Under the pieces are notes generated by a model. That model did no database searches, was not told the origin of the DNA, and was given only the letters and a program-made list of their open reading frames with translations. From assembly GCF_036588685.1 (NCBI RefSeq), contig NC_086382.1:73815999-73879998 (forward strand): a stretch of 64,000 nucleotides of DNA, read 5' to 3'. The translations under genes and the position numbers were made by a program. Positions 1 through 11,300 of this stretch are shown piece after piece. Numbering within the stretch: the stretch's first letter is position 1; each line of letters opens with the position of its first letter. Source of the stretch: Mytilus trossulus. Its lineage: Eukaryota > Mollusca > Bivalvia > Mytilida > Mytilidae.

Positions 1-1224
1 TTAAGCTATAACCAACTAGCTGGTGGATTAAAAATGGTAAATATAGATAAATATATAGAATCTATAAAGATAGGTTGGATAAAAAGATTAACTGCTGATA
101 AATTTCTTAATTGGATGGTTATACCAAAATTTTATCTTAATAAATTTGGTAGCAATCTACTTATCTTCAGGATGAATACTAATAGTATATATTCTATACC
201 GGGTACTAAAGAGCTACCAGAATTTTATCATGATATGATTAAAGTATGGTTAAAAAATAAAAATAATAAAACTAAAAATCCAAATAATTACAGACTTATC
301 CGTCAAGAAGTTATTTGGGGAAATCAATTAATTAAATTTCAAAAGAAAACACTCCTTTTTCAAAATTGGATAGACAGTAATATCATTCATATAAATGATA
401 TCATTGATGAAAATGGAGTCTTTTCAGAAAAAATTATAAGTTTAAAGTTAAAAAATAAATCAAACTGGATAGCTGAATTCTCAAAATTGAGAAAAGCAAT
501 TCCAAAAGAATGGTTAGAAATATTAAATGAAGAATGTTCAATAAAAACTAGTGTTTTAATAAATAACTCAATATATATAAGTGAAAAAAATAATTGCCAA
601 CATAAACTAGAAAAATTAGATTCAAAGAAAATTTATTCAATTTTAATAGAATATGATAAAGAAGTTCCAATAGGATATCATAAGTGGAATAATATTTTGA
701 AATGTGAAAACATACAAATTGAAGCTCAATATGTGCAAAAATTTATTCATAATTACTTAAAAGATAATAAACTGAAAATGTGCAGATGGAAATTATTACA
801 CTTTATTCTTCCAAACAAAGTCTTATTAAAACAATGGAAAATAAGCCAGAACTCTACTTGTAATTTTTGTAACGTTACAGAAGACTATAAACATTTTTTT
901 GTAACATGCCACTTTTTAGATGAGTTTTGGGGAGAAATATATAAGATACTTGAATTAGTTAAGATTGGTAGACACATTCTCACTGAAAAAAATTTAATCT
1001 GGGGATATAAAATTAATGATGAACATTATTATGAAATAAACTTTCTACTTACAATTATTGTATTTACTATTCACAAAATACATTATTTGTCAGAATATAG
1101 AACACAAAATATCAACATATATAATGTTTTTAGGTCAGAATTTAAAATAGGATTATTATTACAAAAAAAATATATTAATATTGAAAGTAAAGGGATACTA
1201 GAAAAGATATATTCTTATATTTGA
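1..1224 (+). CDS. LINE (non-LTR retrotransposon) ORF2 C-terminal part, 5'-truncated by window edge
   Basis: The frame is open from base 1 and reads LSYNQLAGGLKMVNIDKY before the internal Met at 34, so the true start lies outside the window. The GGLxMxNIxxYIxxxKIxWIxRL pattern is typical of the region just after the reverse-transcriptase domain in LINE ORF2 proteins. Near the C-terminus there is a C-x2-C-x7-H-x4-C zinc-knuckle (C276, C279, H287, C292 counted from Met34), the zf-RVT-type motif of LINEs. The frame ends at a TGA at 1222-1224. The part seen has no frameshift, so the copy may be young or was recently active. The catalytic YxDD motif would be upstream and cannot be checked. The clade looks Tx1/L1-like, but that is an impression. 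In the cell the protein would copy its own RNA into the genome. Confidence 0.85.
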   Translation, partial: LSYNQLAGGLKMVNIDKYIESIKIGWIKRLTADKFLNWMVIPKFYLNKFGSNLLIFRMNTNSIYSIPGTKELPEFYHDMIKVWLKNKNNKTKNPNNYRLIRQEVIWGNQLIKFQKKTLLFQNWIDSNIIHINDIIDENGVFSEKIISLKLKNKSNWIAEFSKLRKAIPKEWLEILNEECSIKTSVLINNSIYISEKNNCQHKLEKLDSKKIYSILIEYDKEVPIGYHKWNNILKCENIQIEAQYVQKFIHNYLKDNKLKMCRWKLLHFILPNKVLLKQWKISQNSTCNFCNVTEDYKHFFVTCHFLDEFWGEIYKILELVKIGRHILTEKNLIWGYKINDEHYYEINFLLTIIVFTIHKIHYLSEYRTQNINIYNVFRSEFKIGLLLQKKYINIESKGILEKIYSYI

Positions 1225-2789
1225 TAGCATTATTGTCAGTATTGCAATATTTTATGTATAGAGCTCCTTGTACTTCAATTGTTTGATAGATGTTTGTTTT
1301 TTTGAGTTTTGAAAGTGAAAGTACAAATGTACTTTTTCCATAAATCTACATACTGTAACTTAATATTATACATAAGATATGCAAATCATGCTTAATACAT
1401 TATGAGAACAAGATTCTTATGTAAACCTACCTTCCGTGGCTAATTCATTTAAATTTGGAAAGCACGTGGTGAAAGTAATATTAATCCACACAAAAAATAA
1501 CAAATGAATTTACCGTTATACCGGATAACAGAGAAATACATTAAACCACAAATCAAATTCGGAACACGCTTAGATAACCCGTGATTCTGTTTTTATCCCC
1601 AACATCTATCAGATAGTTACAATATATATATATAAAGTTCATATTCAGAGTTATAATTGTAAAATTATAGAGAATTAATGTATTTCATGATAAACAATGT
1701 ATAACGACAAATAATATATAAACTAACAAAATTATAAAAAAATACTACCTGAAGATACCCTGGTCTTAAGGTACTAACAAACAGGGATCTTTACTGAAAT
1801 AGCTGTACCAGTGAAGAAATCTGTTAACAGCATGTGATATATTGTTGTTGAATAAAAAAAAAAAAAAGAATTATTATTGTTTATGATCAAATCTACAATT
1901 TTTGCACGTTCTTGGGAATTATGTTCAGTTATATACAAACACACTAGGAATAAAAAGTCAATTGAAGAAAAAAAAAAGGAAACCGAATGTAAAAAACGCT
2001 ACGTTAAAAAAACAAACAAACAACAAAATATCGCTAACACTGTCAATTAACTTAAGATCTACAGGATTTGAATACAATGGGCTAAATTTGATTTATCTTC
2101 CACGTTGGCTGATACCATGGTTACAGGAAATGAGTGGAAATTTAAATCGACAAGTCAAAGTAACACATTGCTAATACTGAGATTACAATTTTTGTTTTCA
2201 AGCCGAAAAGATATAAGATTTTTGGAGAAAAAAGGGACATATCAACGATACCACAGCTGTAATCATATACGCTAGACGCAAGTTTTGTCTTAGTATCCTG
2301 GAATAATGGTTAGTCGTTATCCTAAGGACATTTTTTAATATTTTTTTCTGTAGACCTAGCTTTGTTTTTGTACTACTGTGCATTGTCAAGCTTGGTTACT
2401 CATAATTGTTTCTCAGTCACTGAATGTTCGATGTTGTTCCATGCTAAACCTCCTTATCGTGTTTGTTTAAATTCAAATTCCAATGGCATCAAAACCACGT
2501 GACACCTCATTCCATTATACCCAATCAAATTGCTCGATTGTCAATTAAGGGATTTATTAGTCTAAGGCAATTACATTATTTGTTTGTAAAACAGTTCTCT
2601 AAAACTGTTTTCAATAACTTGGGAATTGATGTAACCTGGATCATCATTTAATACCATGAAAATAAAAATCAATGAAAATTTTCAGAAAGTTCACCAGTGA
2701 TGATTTTTTGGAATTAATCTCAAAAGCAGTTTTTTTGTTAAATGAGTACACTAATGTTTCAGAATATGATTTTTATTTTTTGTATTTAT
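1225..2789. other. AT-rich stretch with no recognised gene
   Basis: This holds the 3' flank of the LINE and AT-rich sequence with short A-runs (for example around 1855-1867). The open frames at 1902-2174 and 2463-2651 have composition driven by A-runs, no recognisable motif and no convincing splice signals. I see nothing else to support. Confidence 0.5.
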
Positions 2790-3456
2790 CATTTAATCCT
2801 CACTTTTCTCACAAAACACACACATGAAACTATCAGCCCCTTCTTATCACTCTCACTTTCGTACAATAAATTAGATGCACCCACCTCTCACACTTCTCAA
2901 ACTGTGGTCACTTTGTAAAAATCAAACTGCTTCTCTGCCTCACCTGCTCTGGATCAAACTTTTTACACTCACATCACTTTTCATCCTGTCTCTTATTCCA
3001 CTCTCACTCTCAATTTCACTGTCTATTGCCCACCTCATTCACACATCTTCTCACTGCACTTGTTCCTGGCTTCTGAGAATCACTCTTTAAAGATTTTGCT
3101 GTTTTTTTTCTTCTCAGGCTCTCTCTTCTTGTTACTTCCCACAGATCCATTCTGGCCTTTCTTACAACTTTTAATCTTACTCACATGCTCTTTCACCCTC
3201 TCTAACTCATCATCCTCTGTCACAGTCTGATGATTCTAGCAAACACATTTCTCTTCGTTTTTTTCTCACCTTTCACGCTTTTCATGTAAACTACTTTCTG
3301 TACAAAAAAAATTACTCTTACTTCCTTTCTCTTGCACTGCCACATCTATCATCCACTCTCACAACACTGTCATTCTCCTAATCATTCTCTATCACTCACA
3401 CCACTCCTACATACCTCCAAACCAACCTCTCCTTCACTCACAACACCCAAATTATC
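2790..3456 (-). pseudogene. purine-rich decayed tail of the transposase pseudogene
   Basis: The plus strand is strongly pyrimidine-rich here, so the minus strand is A/G-rich. Read on the minus strand and allowing stops and shifts, stretches such as TEDDELERVKEHVSKIK (about 3190-3240) look like a charged C-terminal region continuous with the transposase at 3457-4699. The composition change ends near 2790. I infer this is the mutated C-terminal part of the same pseudogene. An alternative is a simple purine-rich repeat. Confidence 0.45.
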
Positions 3457-3801
3457 CTATAAATCACTTATAACTTCCTCTCTTTCACTATCATTCGCAT
3501 TCTCTCTGACAATTACAGCACTGTTTAACGCTTCTTCATTGTCTACAACATCACTGACGAAAGCCTCTGATGGTGTCAGTGGTAATTCCATAATAATGTC
3601 TTTTGTGAATGGATAAATGCCTGTTTTTCTAAAAGCTGACTGCAAATTACTGACTGATAAGGCATTTCCGTAAGCTTTGCATGCCATGCTACAAACATCA
3701 TAACGAGTTAGTGCACATTGTTTTGTTCCGATAGTTCTGTGACAAAGGCTGTTGTACATATTTTTCAAAGGACTATAACAACCTACATCCAATGGCTGCA
3801 A

Positions 3802-3898
3802 TAAAATCAACGGTACCAATTTTGTTGCACCAGATGCGCATTTCGACAATACATGTCTCTTCAGTGATGCTCTTGGCCAAAATATTTGAAATCCAAAG
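3802..3898 (-). mobile_element. ~97-bp hammerhead-repeat fragment inserted in the transposase
   Basis: On the minus strand the coding text reads ...CAT CTT TTG, then ~97 foreign bases, then TTG CAG CCA ... (Q-P-L-D). The insert thus falls between two codons of a conserved motif, with TTG on both sides as a possible short target duplication. The insert starts with ctttggatttcaaatatttt and ends in ttggtaccgttgatttta. These are the same flanks seen around the hammerhead at 21468-21510. Its length shifts the reading frame, so it adds to the loss of function of the transposase. Confidence 0.8.
3827..3870 (-). ncRNA. hammerhead ribozyme motif, intact core
   Basis: Read 5'->3' on the minus strand: stem I strand GCATCA (3870-3865), core CTGAAGA (3864-3858), stem II GACA/TGTC around loop TGTAT (3857-3845), core GAAA (3844-3841), palindromic stem III TGCGCA (3840-3835), then TC with predicted cleavage after the C at 3833, and the other stem I strand TGGTGC (3832-3827). 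GCATCA pairs with TGGTGC over six positions with one G-U. All invariant hammerhead bases (CUGANGA, GAAA, UH) are present. Stem III has no room for a loop, so efficient folding may need two copies. Activity is an inference. Confidence 0.75.
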
Positions 3899-4699
3899 CA
3901 AAAGATGACTTGTGTGTGATGGAAGTAACTGTATTACAATGTTGTGACGCCTTGCCCATTCAATTGTGCTTACATCAACATGAGATTTATGTCCATCTAA
4001 CAATAACATCACATGCCCATTGCCTGGAACAAATTTCTTGAAATGATTGCTGATGAAATCCATAAACCGGTCTGAATTAGACCACCCCGACTTAGAGACA
4101 GTGCCAACTGTTCCTGGTGTAGACCCCTCCAGCAACTGATCATTCATTCTCTGTCCTGGGAAGACAAAGTAAGGGGGCAATGTAATTGCCAATTGCATTG
4201 TCACACCCTAAGATAGTGACGGTGTCACCCTTTTCAGATGTAACCTCCAGCGGTGATGTCTCTACTCCTGATACAATCTTTGATGGGTTGTGGTTGATGG
4301 TTACACCCTTCTTATCAACATTGTAAATCAAATGAGGTTTGTCCATCAGATCATATTTAATAAGGGCTTTCTCAAGTTCATTGAAGTATTTAGTAATGTT
4401 CTCCTTGTTGGCAGCTTTTGCTCTTGCAACTTCCAATGCCCTTGGTTTTACAACTTTAAGATCGGGCCATCGTCCAAGCATTCCATAGAATCAGGTAAGG
4501 GTTAGAGGTTTTTCATTTTTAGTTTTTTATCTAGCATACCTGCAAAGTCAGTTGCTATGTCAACCACTTCATGTCTGTTGTAACCATACCCAAGTTGGGT
4601 CATTTCTTTCAGATGTGAAACCAGCCTGCTTTCTTCGTCTAACGTACAAAAGGGTCTTGATAAAAACAATAATTTGATATATTCGCAAGAAACAAACAA

Positions 4700-7035
4700 A
4701 CACGTTCAATACTTGGGCTACTACATGCAGCCCAATCCATCAGAAGCAAGCGTTAAGCTGATAGAGTACAATATAAGCCTAGTGTCAAAATGTATAATTT
4801 TGGTTGCTAAGGACTGTAAACAATAAAATTGACACATATTGTCATCGTTAAACACTTAATTTACTCAGAAGTTGATTGTGAATCTAAATATCAATAGATT
4901 TGTGGCATGAAAAGTCTTAAATTATACAATTCTGAGCTTGGTAAGTATGCCATAAGGTAGCAATAAACAGTTAGGAAAAAACACTAAAATTTGCCCTTAT
5001 AAATTTTACCATTCCCTTTTCATTGCTTTCTTGCAATATCAAGCGTACTGTTTGTGTCATATATGGGCATATGTATGTAATCAGAATCTTCCATAGATTT
5101 TATTTCCAGTATATAAAATGGTAAAATATAATTTCTTTTTGATGTATCCATGGCAACAATCTGCATTTATTTGTTATGAAATATTGCAAAAAGGGGCGGA
5201 AAGATGTCTCATATTTCCCCAAAATTTGGCTAAAAGTAGAATTTCAATCGCTTGAAGCAATACCTTTTCTGAAACTGTGTACATATATCATTCAGCAAAT
5301 CCAATGAAAATCATATGTCTTTCGTCTCGTTTTTTTTGTAAAATTGCGTCAAAAACTTCGTGTAGAAAAAGAGTGGTTGTAAACAGTACATTAATTTCTG
5401 GATCGATGGCCGGTCTAGCTATGAAAATACGGACTTTCAAACAGAAAAAGCCCATAAAACATGTAAAAAATAATCTTGATGCTCTTATAAACCATCTTTG
5501 AAGGCTAAATAAGCACTCATCTGTCTAGAACTGAATTTTATTACACAATAACTTTCCTATTTGAAAAATTCACAGGGGCCATAATGCGAAACTAAACTCC
5601 TAACTGTGTATTGCTACAAAAGGCATGTATGATAAGCTAATGTGCGTGCAGTCTGACGCGCACACATATATATTTTTGCCGTAACGTTCGTCAAGAAAAG
5701 CGAATCCATGTACTATAGTATATGGTGTAAACACGTAGATGTTTCTTTTTTCTAGTAATTGAAATTGACATTTTCACAAGGACAGAAGATATTTTCATTG
5801 ACCTTTATAAAGAAAAAACAATATCAACTTTACCAAACAGAAAAAAGGATGTCGAGCATTAAAGAAAAAAATATTTCACTCATTTGGTGGAATTTTTTTA
5901 TGACAAAAACGTTTAGATATTTTAAAATAGATCAGAATTTTTATAAAGCCAAACAATTACAAAGGACTAGGGGCTATAAGGGCCATTTTTGGCCCCACCC
6001 CCAAATTTCATTTAATTGGTCATGTTGTAAGTCTATACCATAGCCCTTCAGAAAATAATTGAATTTTGGGACTAGCTCGTTTTTTCTGTTGCCTAGCAAC
6101 CAATATAATGGTGGAGTTAAACTCATCAAATATGATTATTATACAGCTTTAATTTATCTATATTTGATATTAAACCTGTTTAGCATGAAGTGAACTTTAC
6201 ACTTGTACACTTTTTAAGTATTACATAATTAAATGCACATTTTTGCGAAATTCACTGTTGTTTTTCCCTAGCAACACATCTGTGTCCATGGCAACCGCTA
6301 TTAGTTTTCTATTTTACCAGATTTAATTTTAAATATGTTGCAACAGCAAGGTAATTTGAGATGCAAATTGTAAAAAGTAACAGACTCCAAAGTAAATGTT
6401 AATGGGAAAAAAATTATTAAAACATCAACAAACAAAAGAAAACACCGGTTATTGCTGATATATACAGATTGTGCATCTAGTGCTAGGTGTGGTCTCACTT
6501 ATCAGCGACAAGAAGAATAATACAAAGACAGGAACACATTTTTAGCGCTAAGAGATCCTAATGTTTATGATATAAAATAAATAGATACAGACACATGCAT
6601 TAAATGGTGTTTTAAATGTCAGTGTATTTCCATTACAGTAGTGATGTTTCAGATAGGGGTTGGGGTTTGAGGGGGTCACTTCTATAAACAAGGTGATAGG
6701 ATGTGCCTCTGAAACAGTTCACCTTTTTAAGCTTAAAATAAGTGAAGAGTTAAGAAAATTATCAGATATAAGAAAAGGACAATAAAGTTCCAATAACTTC
6801 ATTGACTGTCAACTTGTTTGGTGTTCCCGCTGTGTCTTTATGGACCATTTTTTTTCTCTTTTGACACTCAAGTATTCCTCTTTTACATTAAACGACATGA
6901 AACGAAATCAATATGGCAAAAGGTAACTTTTTTCCTACGCAATATATGAAAACGTATATATTTTTTTTAATTGTAAAGCTGGGTGAGGTAACAAAACAGT
7001 GACATGTATACCCCTATCAATTAAGTATTGATGTA
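4700..7035. other. intergenic AT-rich DNA with repeat remnants
   Basis: I support no gene here. Around 5965-6000 there is a 'ggggctataagggccatttttggcccc' type segment that resembles the segment near 10535-10550, so an old dispersed repeat is likely. The open frames at 5277-5501, 5759-6043 and 6301-6498 lack motifs and splice signals. Confidence 0.45.
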
Positions 7036-7058
7036 CCCCCCCCCCCCCCCCCCCCCCC
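7036..7058 (+). repeat. poly-C tract, 23 bases
   Basis: An unbroken run of 23 C residues. It can form unusual DNA structure (i-motif/G-run on the other strand) and is prone to length errors in assembly. A similar run occurs at 42212-42228. Confidence 0.95.
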
Positions 7059-7275
7059 ATCTAGACATATGTAGAGGATCGTTAGGTTGACTTTTTCAAA
7101 TTCATCTTATTTTTTTTTATATATTTCAGATGCCCAGATTTATAACCATATCATTCTATAGCATTGCAAAACTGGTACACGCTACTACATTTTGTATCTC
7201 AAAAAAATCTGTATTCTTAAATTTTTTCTATATTCATTATATATATTATTTTATATTGTTTTATTGTAGTTCTTG

Positions 7276-7352
7276 TCACTGTGTCTAGTCTGTGTCATTA
7301 TAGTCACTTGTGGACAGCTGTCTCATTGGCAATCATACCACATCTTCTTTTT
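7276..7352 (-). mobile_element. dispersed mussel repeat, family Y (minus copy)
   Basis: Contains gtctcattggcaatcatacc followed by acatcttctttt. This is the reverse complement of the segment found on the plus strand at 16155-16260, 40160-40260 and 50225-50425. At least nine copies or fragments are in this window. I recognise it as a very common Mytilus repeat. It has no coding capacity. Confidence 0.7.
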
Positions 7353-7474
7353 TATAGTTTATCTTTCGCCTTCACTTACCATAGTGTCGTATGACCTTCG
7401 TCTTTTATTATTATGCCAATATTCATTATTCAATGTATATATATATATTACGTCAAAATAGTTGAAAACAAGAA

Positions 7475-7790
7475 TATATCTTTGGTACATGGATGCCCAA
7501 ATCACAAGACTAACACAGGCCAGCGAATCTTTAATTGGGACAGGCGCAAAAGTTGGCAGGCTTAAACATTATATTTTGAGATCTCAAACCCCCTCTCCCT
7601 TTACCTCTGGCCAAAGTAAAAAAAAATAAAACACACAACATTAGGCACAATAAATCTTAGTTCAAAAGAAGTCTGAGGTCAGATTAAACTGCCTTGACCA
7701 TAAACTTAAACCTGAAGCGGGACACAAGAAAGATCGGACAAAACAGACGCACAGACCGGAAACATAATGCCCACAAATGGGGTGTTACAA
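7475..7790 (+). mobile_element. dispersed repeat, family W (degraded copy)
   Basis: Shares the opening 'aacaagaat...ggatgccc', the middle 'cttgaccataaactttaacctgaag' theme and the end 'acagaccggaaacataatgccc' with the clearer copy at 37382-37863 and the short copy at 46480-46585. Noncoding. Confidence 0.6.
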
Positions 7791-8033
7791 CATTTTTTTA
7801 AATTACACTTTATTTATACACATGATTATCAAACCATTCAAAAATAACCTTTATAAAGGTAACAGGCATGTAGGATGCTAACATACTTCAGGCACTTATT
7901 TCTATGCATGGGAAGGTCAACTATCCATATATATATATATATAAAATTCAAGAGTTAATCTAAAAATGAGGGTACTTTCTCTAAAAATGAGGGTGCTTTT
8001 TATATGGCCTTCCAAATACCGTTTCGATCCCTA

Positions 8034-8077
8034 ACATCACTGAAGAGACATTTATTGTCGAAATCCGGATATGGTGT
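8034..8077 (+). ncRNA. hammerhead ribozyme, array copy 1
   Basis: Stem I ACATCA (8034-8039) pairs with TGGTGT (8072-8077). Core CTGAAGA is at 8040-8046. Stem II GACA/TGTC flanks loop TTTAT (8047-8059). Core GAAA is at 8060-8063. Palindromic stem III TCCGGA is at 8064-8069, then TA with predicted cleavage after A8071. All invariant core bases are present. The cleavage triplet is AUA, allowed but usually slower than GUC. As stem III has no loop, a double hammerhead between neighbouring units is the likely active form. Confidence 0.8.
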
Positions 8078-8608
8078 ACTAAAGAAATATTGACACCGAA
8101 TGTTTGTGGCACAACATCCTGTCCACAAGTTAACAATTTTTTTTTTTCTGTGACGTATTAAATTTATAATAAGATCCATTTTGTTACAACCTGTGATCAA
8201 TTTTATTTGGCAATCGCCAATGGCAGTCAGCAGGGTTAAAGAACATCAGTTGTTCGACCTGTTAGTCAAATGCGTTTTGTTTAAATATACTTTTTCACTC
8301 TTTTGGTCTTTTGGAAAATGTTGTTTGTGCTGTTTTTAGACCCTTCTACAACGAAATTTGTTTGACATGCACACGTATAAAAATTGCGGTTTTTATCCAA
8401 CGCAGTCATAGGTTTGAACGTAGTTTCCAATTTAGACTCGTTTATATTTTTTGTTTGGGCATGTATCATTTTTTCCCTCCGGTTTATATGATCCGTTCAT
8501 CCTATATATTGACTCTTAAAATTCAAGAGTTAATCTAAAAATGAGGGTACTTTCTCTAAAAATGAGGGTGCTTTTTATATGGCCTTCCAAATACCGTTTC
8601 GATCCCTA

Positions 8609-8652
8609 ACATCACTGAAGAGACATTTATTGTCGAAATCCGGATATGGTGT
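8609..8652 (+). ncRNA. hammerhead ribozyme, array copy 2
   Basis: Base-for-base the same motif as the first array copy: ACATCA, CTGAAGA, GACA/TGTC, GAAA, TCCGGA, TA, TGGTGT. Predicted cleavage is after 8646, 575 nt from the cleavage site of the first copy. Confidence 0.8.
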
Positions 8653-9184
8653 ACTAAAGAAATATTGACACCGAATGTTTGTGGCACAACATCCTGTCCA
8701 CAAGTTAACAATTTATTTTTTTTCTGTGACGTATTAAATTTATAATAAGATCCATTTTGTTACAACCTGTGATCAATTTTATTTGGCAATCGCCAATGGC
8801 AGTCAGCAGGGTTAAAGAACATCAGTTGTTCGACCTGTTAGTCAAATGCGTTTTGTTTAAATATACTTTTTCACTCTTTTGGTCTTTTGGAAAATGTTGT
8901 TTGTGCTGTTTTTAGACCCTTCTACAACGAAATTTGTTTGACATGCACACGTATAAAAATTGCGGTTTTTATCCAACGCAGTCATAGGTTTGAACGTAGT
9001 TTCCAATTTAGACTCGTTTATATTTTTTGTTTGGGCATGTATCATTTTTTCCCTCCGGTTTATATGATCCGTTCATCCTATATATTGACTCTTAAAATTC
9101 AAGAGTTAATCTAAAAATGAGGGTACTTTCTCTAAAAATGAGGGTGCTTTTTATATGGCCTTCCAAATACCGTTTCGATCCCTA

Positions 9185-9228
9185 ACATCACTGAAGAGAC
9201 ATTTATTGTCGAAATCCGGATATGGTGT
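9185..9228 (+). ncRNA. hammerhead ribozyme, array copy 3
   Basis: Same motif as the two upstream array copies with no change in the 44-nt catalytic segment. Predicted cleavage is after 9222, 576 nt from the second site. Confidence 0.8.
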
Positions 9229-9593
9229 ACTAAAGAAATATTGACACCGAATGTTTGTGGCACAACATCCTGTCCACAAGTTAACAATTTTTTTTTTTTC
9301 TGTGACGTATTAAATTTATAATAAGATCCATTTTGTTACAACCTGTGATCAATTTTATTTGGCAATCGCCAATGGCAGTCAGCAGGGTTAAAGAACATCA
9401 GTTGTTCGACCTGTTAGTCAAATGCGTTTTGTTTAAATATACTTTTTCACTCTTTTGGTCTTTTGGAAAATGTTGTTTGTGCTGTTTTTAGACCCTTCTA
9501 CAACGAAATTTGTTTGACATGCACACGTATAAAAATTGCGGTTTTTATCCAACGCAGTCATAGGTTTGAACGTAGTTTCCAATTTAGACTCGT

Positions 9594-10544
9594 ATATATA
9601 TATATATATATACATGTATATATACGGATATATGGATAGTCCACCTTATGCTGTTTCCGTTCTCTTACCATCAAATTTTATAGAACTTGTTCTCTATGCT
9701 CATTATCAACAAAGACACATCCAATTGGAACATAGGTACAATGTAGTTTCATTTTCAAAATAAATTTCGGGTTTCTTGCCATTTATGTAAATTTCATGGA
9801 AACTTATCTTTTTAAATCCCCCCCCTTTTTCCTAACTATATCATGGTTCTGACCCTAATACCAGAGAGAGAAGATTGCCCCATACAAACACCAAATTTTG
9901 AATTGATAATTAGCAGAAGCATAAGAATTGTACAGATTAATTATTGATATAAAAAAAAATCATAATTAAAAAAAACGTTCTCAAAGTTGTTATTGACTCC
10001 CGTACAATATTTAGTTCATTTGTTTCGTATGTTTTTAAAGAAATTTAACTAGATATACTTACGGAAATAATATAAGGAATACACGGTACATTCATAAACA
10101 AAAAAAATAAAGTTCCTATAGGCATAAGAATGTATAAACTAAACTTTGTCAGATAAAAAGGTCTAATTTGGACGTCATATTTCAGCTTTTTATTGCTCCG
10201 TTTGGCAATGAAAAATATAAAATAAACTATCGCACCAACCTTGTACGAAAAAGATTTTTTAACCAAAGTTTGATATGTATGAACTTGTCAAAATGCTAAA
10301 ATTTCTTATTGGTGGAAGCATGGTGTGGTTGTCAAAATTTAGAAAAAACATCAAAATATCTGAGTTTTTGCTTATTTTCCCAATTATGACGTCATTTGCA
10401 CCTACCATTGTGACGTCATTGAACTTTTTTTTTGTTAGATAAAAACATTTTTTTTCAAATCATAGACTCATATTCTAATAATTTATGGAGAAAAATCTGC
10501 TCTGTTAGAATTTTTATTATCTTGTAAATTTGGGGCCATTATAG
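9594..10544. other. noncoding stretch after the hammerhead array
   Basis: Begins with a TA-rich microsatellite (about 9594-9630). It also has the paired 'gacgtcatttgcacc' / 'tgtgacgtcattgaac' segments near 10385-10425, each containing a TGACGTCA-like site. No gene is supported. The open frame at 10045-10266 has no recognisable feature. Confidence 0.45.
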
Positions 10545-10690
10545 CCCCTACTCCTTTGAAGAGCATTGATGATCCAAAATTCAAAAACGTTGTGCCAAAT
10601 ATGGCTACGGTAATCTATACCTGGGATAAGAAAATCCTTAGTTTTTGGAAAATTCAAAGTTTTGTAAACAGGAGAAATTTATAAAAAAAT
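10545..10690 (-). mobile_element. body fragment of the ~353-bp hammerhead repeat family
   Basis: On the minus strand this matches the body of the family at 18831-19445: cctgtttacaaaactttgaa, then a bent 'aaggattttcttatcccagg', 'atagattaccgtagcc', 'atttggcacaac' and 'gaattttggatcatcaatgc'. It stops before the catalytic core, so no ribozyme is left. Confidence 0.75.
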
Positions 10691-11189
10691 AAATAAGCAT
10701 ATGAAATAGATTGGGTTGTAATAAATGTTCAAATGGAAGTCTTCCTAATTCCAATCTCGCTCCTTTATTTGATGTGGTTTTTCTTGGTTCCAAAAAGACA
10801 TTTACAAAATGATAGATGGATTGTATTGATATTCTGATTAATATACTCAAATTGTGCAGTACCCAAATAATTTTTGAAATGAATAAAGTATCGAATTTCA
10901 AAACATTTACTCGGCTTTCATAGTAAGGTGTAAGAAAAGCTCTTGTTCTTTCTGTACAGTTAAGTCAACATTGTTACCGTGAATCAAATGGATGACCAAA
11001 GCTCGTTTTTGTTGATCTAGTATTACCAATGATTTTTCAATTAACTGTGGCTCTTTATTTTCATTATTATTTGCCCAACACACAAAAAATGATAAAAACA
11101 AAATGTAATTTCAGAGTAATCACTACTTTAAGGAGACCACGTAGAGTTTTTAGAAGATCTTATCTTTTTCTGATAATTTTTTCTCATCA

Positions 11190-11300
11190 AAGGGAACCGG
11201 CTATGGGGTTTTCTCGCTATGTCATAGTCCATTGGTGACCTTCAGTTGTTTTAACCCTTTTGTTGGGTTATTGTCTCTTTGTTACATTCTCAATTAAGGT
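11190..11300 (-). mobile_element. dispersed repeat, family X (minus copy)
   Basis: Contains 'ccattggtgaccttcagttg' and 'gttgggttattgtctctttg', the reverse complement of the plus copies at 15575-15665 and 48590-48735, and similar to the minus copy at 61738-61885. Noncoding, common in mussel DNA as far as I recall. Confidence 0.65.

Larger units (their letters stand above)
3457..4699 (-). pseudogene. jerky/Tigger-type (pogo superfamily) DDE transposase, broken
   Basis: Minus-strand pieces in different frames assemble in the order of a Tigger/jerky-like transposase. First comes DEESRLVSHLKEMTQLGYGY (about 4640-4580), then GRWPDLKVVKPRALEVARAKA, IYNVDKKGV (first catalytic Asp), LLLDGHKSHVDVSTIEWARR (second Asp), PSHTSHLL, then QPLDVGCYSPLKNMY (third Asp) and LQSAFRKTGIYPF. 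The family cuts and pastes DNA through a DDE triad, and all three acidic positions are still visible. The copy is dead. There is a frameshift near 4515, a stop where a Trp is expected just before FYGMLGRWP (about 4490), a frameshift near 4195, and a foreign insertion at 3802-3898 between HTSHLL and QPLDVG. The NVDE motif has become NVDK. Confidence 0.85.
7942..9593 (+). repeat. tandem array of a 575/576-bp hammerhead-ribozyme unit (2.87 copies)
   Basis: Three consecutive units start at 7942, 8517 and 9093. They are almost identical and differ mainly in the length of a T-run about 170 bases into each unit. The third stops at 9593. Both outer borders abut TA-rich microsatellite DNA. Each unit has one hammerhead core (8034-8077, 8609-8652, 9185-9228). 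A rightward transcript would be predicted to release 575- and 576-nt monomers. This layout matches retrozymes and hammerhead satellites, known noncoding elements that circulate as circular RNA and are copied by reverse transcriptases of other elements. The short open frames inside are repeated copies of each other and look noncoding. Confidence 0.85.

Noticed and set aside
2875..3616. Ser/Thr/His-rich plus-strand frames (71 and 94 codons)
   Set aside because: Artefact of the pyrimidine-rich strand. The coding sense is the minus-strand transposase remnant.
8281..9615. Repeated 60-75-codon frames on both strands
   Set aside because: They lie in the hammerhead array. Both strands are open equally, and one copy is changed by a TA microsatellite. 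Noncoding.
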